A stretch of DNA of 64,000 bases from an uncultured Saprospiraceae bacterium (lineage in GTDB: Bacteria; Bacteroidota; Bacteroidia; Chitinophagales; Saprospiraceae). Positions 59,121 through 64,000 of the stretch are shown piece after piece. Location: NCBI GenBank assembly GCA_938041445.1, contig CALISO010000051.1, positions 1 through 64,000 of the forward strand, written 5' to 3'. A model generated the notes under the pieces. That model saw only the letters and a program-made list of their open reading frames with translations. It was not told where the DNA came from and searched no databases. Position 1 is the first letter of the stretch; every line of letters starts with the position of its first letter. A program made the translations under genes and the position numbers.

Positions 59121-60257
59121 ATGGTACGCAGTGGAATATCGTATTGGGAGGCAGATAGCTGGTATGATAATCAAGATTATGTCATCGTTGGTTCAGGCAT
59201 TGTAGGTCTGACGACAGCTCTATACCTCAGAGAGGCCTTCCCAAGTGCTAGAATACTTATTGTAGATCGAGGGCATTTACCAACAGGTGGCAGTACTAAG
59301 AATGCAGGATTTCTGTGCTTTGGCAGTGTTGGTGAGCTCATAGCAAATATCAATCTTCACGATGAAGAGCAGGTAATCCAAATCATCAAGCGTAGAATTG
59401 AAGGATTAATTCTTCTGAGAGAAATTACTGATGGTGAAGATATTGGGTACAAGAATTGTGGAGGCTATGAAGTAAGCACCAGTGTATCCATAATGGAAAG
59501 TTTAGTAACACATCTTCCCTATCTCAATGATCTTATTCACGAACATTTTGGTTCTAAGGAGACATTTAGGTTGACTAATCATTCTATAGGAAAACTGGCT
59601 AAAACACAAATCTTAAACCAATACGAAGGGAGCATCCATACAGGAAAATTAATCTCCACACTCATCCGTAAATGTCATATTGATAAAATAGCATTTCTTC
59701 AATCCACAGAAATAGAATCTATCACAGCATATCAGGACCAACAGGTATTGCATTCAAACCGTGGAGAAATTACAAGCAAGGCGGTGATCTGCTGCACTAA
59801 TGCATTTACTGATAAGTTAATCTCAGATGTAAATATCCGACCTCATCGCAACCAAGTGATCTTAACTTCTCCATTAAATCACAATCTTCCGGAAAGTTGT
59901 TTTCACTGCGATGAAGGTTATCTCTATTTCAGGCCTATCGGCAACCGTCTGTTGATAGGTGGAGCTCGCAATAAATATGCAACTACTGAAGCAACAGACA
60001 GATTTGGCAACACAACAGAATTGACTGAGTATCTCCGTAAATGGATAAGGTCAAATCTTGTCCCAAATCAACCTGTAGATATTGAAATGCAATGGAGTGG
60101 AATCCTCGGCACTGGCTCAAACCTACACCCTATCGTCAAGCAAGTCAGATCTAACGTCTATGTAGCAGCAAGGATGAATGGAATGGGAGTTGCAATCGGT
60201 ACAAAAGTAGGAAAAGACGTTGTCAATCTAATTGTGAGTGATGTAAACCTAACCTAG
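59121..60257 (+). CDS. FAD-dependent oxidoreductase (DAO family)
   Basis: 'DYVIVGSGIVGLTTALYLREAFPSARILIVDRG' Rossmann motif; C-terminal 'NVYVAARMNGMGVAIGTKVGKDV'. Confidence 0.93.
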   Translation: MVRSGISYWEADSWYDNQDYVIVGSGIVGLTTALYLREAFPSARILIVDRGHLPTGGSTKNAGFLCFGSVGELIANINLHDEEQVIQIIKRRIEGLILLREITDGEDIGYKNCGGYEVSTSVSIMESLVTHLPYLNDLIHEHFGSKETFRLTNHSIGKLAKTQILNQYEGSIHTGKLISTLIRKCHIDKIAFLQSTEIESITAYQDQQVLHSNRGEITSKAVICCTNAFTDKLISDVNIRPHRNQVILTSPLNHNLPESCFHCDEGYLYFRPIGNRLLIGGARNKYATTEATDRFGNTTELTEYLRKWIRSNLVPNQPVDIEMQWSGILGTGSNLHPIVKQVRSNVYVAARMNGMGVAIGTKVGKDVVNLIVSDVNLT

Positions 60258-60418
60258 CTACATTACGGGTATTTTGTCCAAAAATCTTGTCAACATTAAG
60301 TTGAGTTGTTACCCTTTTCATAAAATCGAGCAGTAAGTACGCTTGATAGCAGCAAAATGAATTAGATGTGTCTAAATTTGGTTATTATTTGACATAATCA
60401 GTTCAGATCTTCAGCACC

Positions 60419-62395
60419 TTGACTAACAGGCTCATCACATATCGACATATCACAAAGTGGCTCACTCAGCTGCTGATGTCTATTATTGCGATCACTCCTA
60501 TGATTACATTTGCCCAAGCAGATGATACTTCTACACAAAGTGATACGATCTATGACCCAATCAGAGTGGTCTATGCAGATAGATTTGTGGCAGATAATAA
60601 AAATGAAGACGCTACTCAATACTATACTGGGGATGTCAAAATTGTGCATGACAGTACATTCTTTCAATGTGATAGTGCTGTAACTACAGAGAAATATCTA
60701 GTGGCATTTGACAATGTGACCATCATCAAGTCAGATACCATCGAAACTTTCAGCAATATTCTTCACTATGATGCAATCACTGAAGTCGCTACTCTTGTTG
60801 ATGATGTGGCAGTGATCAATGGTCAACAAGAGCTCTACACTGATACTTGCTACTATGACCTAGTCAGAAATATTGTGAGTTATCCAGATACAGCATTGAT
60901 GATATCTGAGAATAGTAAGCTCAGCAGTCGAAGTGGTCGCTACGAACTAAATAATAAATTCGCCTATTTCTACCAGGATGTAGTCGTCATAGATTCGGCT
61001 TTTACATTATTGACGGATACGCTACATTATGATATTGCAAGTAGTAAGGCATCATTCTTTGGACCAAGTTTCATCACTCAAGATGCAACGCAGATCTACG
61101 CTGAGAAGGGATATTACAATACAAGCACAGGTGATGCTTTTTTTGAGAAAAATGCCAAGTATAATAGCGAAACTGGAAAAGCTACTAGTGATATTATGCG
61201 CTACCTCCCCGATGAATCCAAGGTCATCCTCGAAGGAAATGCTATCGTGAAAGACTCAAGCTACTATGCAACAGCGGATCGCATCGAATATGATGATAAG
61301 GATAGTACGATTATCATGGTAGGTAATGCTTTTTTTAAAGATGATGAATCTAGGGCAGAAGGAGAAACGATCAAGCTCAATCAAAAGACTGGCGATATCC
61401 AGATCTATGGCAATGGTTGGTATCAAAATGGGAATACAGAACTCTCAAGTGACACTATCCTATACAATGAAAAAACCAAGATCGGTAAGACAACTGGTAA
61501 GTCAGTATTCACCGATAATGAAAATGATAGAAGATTGTATGCTGACCATCTTGACTATAAAGCCGATGGAAGCTACATCGCTTACAATGATACTAGTCGT
61601 CCATACATTGAACAAGTAGATAAGGGGGATACTACCTACTTAGCTGCGGATACGCTGTACTCCTACTCTGTCCCTCGAGATAGTACAGGAGTTGATTCAG
61701 TAGAGTATTTTATTGGGTACCCAAATGTCAGGATATTTTCAGAACGGTTTCAAGCGGTAGCGGATTCACTTTCTTATGCCCTGCAAGATTCTACATTGAG
61801 CTTGTTTGGCAATCCAATTGCTTGGGCAGATACTTCGCAGTTTGCTGGAGATACGGTAATTATGAAAAATGATGATGAAGGTATCAGTGATATCCATCTT
61901 TATGGAAAGGCGAATATCATCAACTTTTTAGATGACAGACATCAAGATCAAATAAAGGGAAAGACTATCCATGCAGAACTCGATAGTCAGAGTATGAAGC
62001 ATATGGCTGTCGTTGGTAACGCAGAGACCATATACTTCTTGAGAGATGAGATAGGTCACTACATCGGTGCTAATAAGACAATCTGTAGTTATATCAATTT
62101 TATATTTGAAGAAGGAGAGTTGAGTGATGTAAAGTTCCACGGCGAGCCAGTCTCTGAAATGAATCCTATCGGGGTAGCAACAGATGATGCTCTTTATCTA
62201 AGTGATATCAAGTGGAATGAATCCAATCGACCTAGTAGCAAAGATGACTTGCTGACCGACACGATGAACACTCAAGGCATAGATCCTGAATCACAAGATT
62301 CAGATGCCGAACAAGAGTTGGAAAAAGACAAAGAAGTTGATACTTTTGAAGCGGAAATCAAAGAAGCCCTGAAAAAGAATAAGCGCAAAAAGTAA
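60419..62395 (+). CDS. OstA/LptA-like outer-membrane biogenesis protein
   Basis: OstA-like repeats 'YYTGDVKIVHDSTFFQCDSAV', 'VILEGNAIVKDSSYYATADRIEYDDKDSTIIMVGNAFFKDDES'; TTG start in the ORF track. Confidence 0.87.
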   Translation: MTNRLITYRHITKWLTQLLMSIIAITPMITFAQADDTSTQSDTIYDPIRVVYADRFVADNKNEDATQYYTGDVKIVHDSTFFQCDSAVTTEKYLVAFDNVTIIKSDTIETFSNILHYDAITEVATLVDDVAVINGQQELYTDTCYYDLVRNIVSYPDTALMISENSKLSSRSGRYELNNKFAYFYQDVVVIDSAFTLLTDTLHYDIASSKASFFGPSFITQDATQIYAEKGYYNTSTGDAFFEKNAKYNSETGKATSDIMRYLPDESKVILEGNAIVKDSSYYATADRIEYDDKDSTIIMVGNAFFKDDESRAEGETIKLNQKTGDIQIYGNGWYQNGNTELSSDTILYNEKTKIGKTTGKSVFTDNENDRRLYADHLDYKADGSYIAYNDTSRPYIEQVDKGDTTYLAADTLYSYSVPRDSTGVDSVEYFIGYPNVRIFSERFQAVADSLSYALQDSTLSLFGNPIAWADTSQFAGDTVIMKNDDEGISDIHLYGKANIINFLDDRHQDQIKGKTIHAELDSQSMKHMAVVGNAETIYFLRDEIGHYIGANKTICSYINFIFEEGELSDVKFHGEPVSEMNPIGVATDDALYLSDIKWNESNRPSSKDDLLTDTMNTQGIDPESQDSDAEQELEKDKEVDTFEAEIKEALKKNKRKK

Positions 62396-63144
62396 TGAAG
62401 GTATTCAGCAGTCTAGTTATTCTATTATGCTCAGTCATATTTCTCTCTGGTCAAGGAGACCAAGCATTCAATGCTGGTAATTCTTCTTATGAAAACAAGC
62501 GATATGGTGATGCCATCATCGCATACAATAGCGTGATTAACGATGGCAAGGTTAGTCCAGAACTGTATCATAATCTTGGCAATGCTTACTATCAAAACAA
62601 GCAAATTGGTAATGCGATGCTTGCTTACGAAAGAGGCCTTAAGTTAGATCCAGCCAATGCCGAAATCATCCGAGATAGAGACTTTCTTAAGGATGTGATT
62701 GAGTCAGATATTTTTGAGGTTCCTGCATTTTTACCAGTAAGAATATGGAATGCATTCTGTAGGTTCCTCCCAGCCAATATTTGGGTATTATTACAACTTT
62801 TAGGATTGATTGGGATTGTTGGGTATCTCTTTGTCTTTTGGCTAAGACCAACATCGATGCATCCATCATGGCTCTCCACATTGAAGACTGTCAGTACGAT
62901 AGTTGTACTCATCTCTACACTTGTCTTACTCTCGATATGGTATCAAGATCGATCAGATAATAGTGCTATTATAATGGAAGAGACTACTCTCTATACAGGT
63001 GCAGATGAACGTAGCGAAGAAGTCGGACCAATTAAAGCTGGTGAAAAAGTGAAAGTCTTAGAACTGTTCAATGATTGGGCTAGAGTACAATTGCTAAATC
63101 TTGAAGAAGGGTTTGTGTTGAATGATCACTTGGAAAAAATCTAA
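62395..63144 (+). CDS. BatE-like TPR and SH3-domain protein
   Basis: TPR 'ELYHNLGNAYYQNKQIGNAMLAYERGLKLDPANAEI'; TM pair; C-terminal SH3-like 'EVGPIKAGEKVKVLELFNDWARVQLLNLEEGFV'. Confidence 0.85.
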   Translation: MKVFSSLVILLCSVIFLSGQGDQAFNAGNSSYENKRYGDAIIAYNSVINDGKVSPELYHNLGNAYYQNKQIGNAMLAYERGLKLDPANAEIIRDRDFLKDVIESDIFEVPAFLPVRIWNAFCRFLPANIWVLLQLLGLIGIVGYLFVFWLRPTSMHPSWLSTLKTVSTIVVLISTLVLLSIWYQDRSDNSAIIMEETTLYTGADERSEEVGPIKAGEKVKVLELFNDWARVQLLNLEEGFVLNDHLEKI

Positions 63145-63171
63145 AATAGTCCAGAAATCAGGCAAACCTCT

Positions 63172-64000
63172 TTAGCCAAATACTTGGTAAGCGATCAAAG
63201 CCGCGACATAAGCTAACCCTGTCATAAATACAAATTGAATAATTGGCCACTTCCAACTGCCAGTCTCTTGCTTAGTCACAGCTAGTGTGCTCATGCATTG
63301 CATAGCAAAGACATAGAATAACAACAGCGATAAAGCAGTCCCCATATCGTATCGTTTACCACCTGTTATCGGATTGATTTCGAGCGCCATCCGTTGTCGG
63401 ACTGTGAGTTCGTCTTCAGTAGATCCGAGACTATAGATGGTCGCCATCGTCCCTACGAATACTTCTCTTGCAGCGAATGATGTTAGCACCGCTATACTCA
63501 TCTTCCAATCAAAGCCTAGCGGTCTGAATATTGGTTCAATTGCTTTTCCCAGGTGACCAATGTAACTTGCTTCTAATTTCTTAGCAGCTAGAGCATTGTC
63601 ATAGTCATCCGAAGTAATATTCCCTGCTTGCTGCTCCTCTATTGTCAATTGCTCTGCCCTATCCATTGCTGCTGACGGACCAAAAGTAGAAAGCAACCAG
63701 ATTACAATGGATATCACAAAGATGATTTTACCCGCTTCTATGATAAATGAAACAACTTTACTGATTGCATTAGAAATGACAGAACGCCATCGAGGTTGTT
63801 GGTAAGTCGGTAACTCTATCATTAAAGAAGATTGGTGCCTTGACTTAATAATCTTCTTAAAGACATATGCTGAGGCTAATGCTCCGATGATACCTAGCAA
63901 GTAAAGTCCCATAAATGCCAATCCTTGGATATTGAATACACCCCATTTGCCAGCAGGCACCACAAAACCAACTAACACCGCATACACTGGGATACGAGCA
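63172..64000 (-). CDS. feoB: Ferrous iron transport protein B, C-terminal part (truncated by window edge)
   Basis: 'ARIPVYAVLVGFVV...GLYLLGIIGALASAYVFKKI', 'MIELPTYQQPRWRSV', 'SFAAREVFVGTMATIYSLG'; frame is open through position 64000. Confidence 0.9.
   Translation of the reverse strand, partial: ARIPVYAVLVGFVVPAGKWGVFNIQGLAFMGLYLLGIIGALASAYVFKKIIKSRHQSSLMIELPTYQQPRWRSVISNAISKVVSFIIEAGKIIFVISIVIWLLSTFGPSAAMDRAEQLTIEEQQAGNITSDDYDNALAAKKLEASYIGHLGKAIEPIFRPLGFDWKMSIAVLTSFAAREVFVGTMATIYSLGSTEDELTVRQRMALEINPITGGKRYDMGTALSLLLFYVFAMQCMSTLAVTKQETGSWKWPIIQFVFMTGLAYVAALIAYQVFG

Noticed and set aside
1-64000. CRISPR arrays, tRNA, rRNA, transposases, prophage genes
   Set aside because: None recognised on reading either strand; a tRNAscan-SE/Infernal and IS search would be needed to exclude them rigorously.

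Overview
This 64 kb chromosomal window is AT-rich and almost certainly from a member of the Bacteroidota. It carries a T9SS type A C-terminal sorting domain, TAnnTTTG-like promoter elements, an OstA-like protein, a BatE-like protein and a TonB receptor. I saw no tRNA, rRNA, CRISPR array or transposase. Most of it is core metabolism: an acyl-CoA carboxylase/SulP operon, cysE-cysM, trpEGDC and trpFB, asnB with a divergent Lrp/AsnC regulator, an RNA helicase/CvfB/pseudouridine synthase cluster, hutI, dapF, a Do-like protease, glyA, a PASTA protein next to a double-length D-Ala-D-Ala ligase, a metZ-metX-thrA-thrB-thrC operon, a TonB receptor, a T9SS cargo protein, an OstA-like protein, a BatE-like protein and a partial feoB. 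RNA regulation is readable by eye. There is a trp attenuator encoding the leader peptide MINTITDQNWWWCFRPSGRITI, followed by a perfect 11-bp terminator stem, and a SAM-I riboswitch ahead of the met/thr operon. The most novel-looking locus is 42534-45877. It is a compact three-gene restriction-modification-like operon with an HTH-fused C5 methyltransferase, a small protein with a PD-(D/E)XK-like motif, and a 471-aa protein made of two tandem copies of a nuclease-like domain, one with degenerate catalytic positions. A near-palindrome overlapping a -7-like element sits just upstream of the methyltransferase start. A second unusual gene is a 901-aa tandem Ddl-Ddl fusion whose two halves differ at catalytic motifs.
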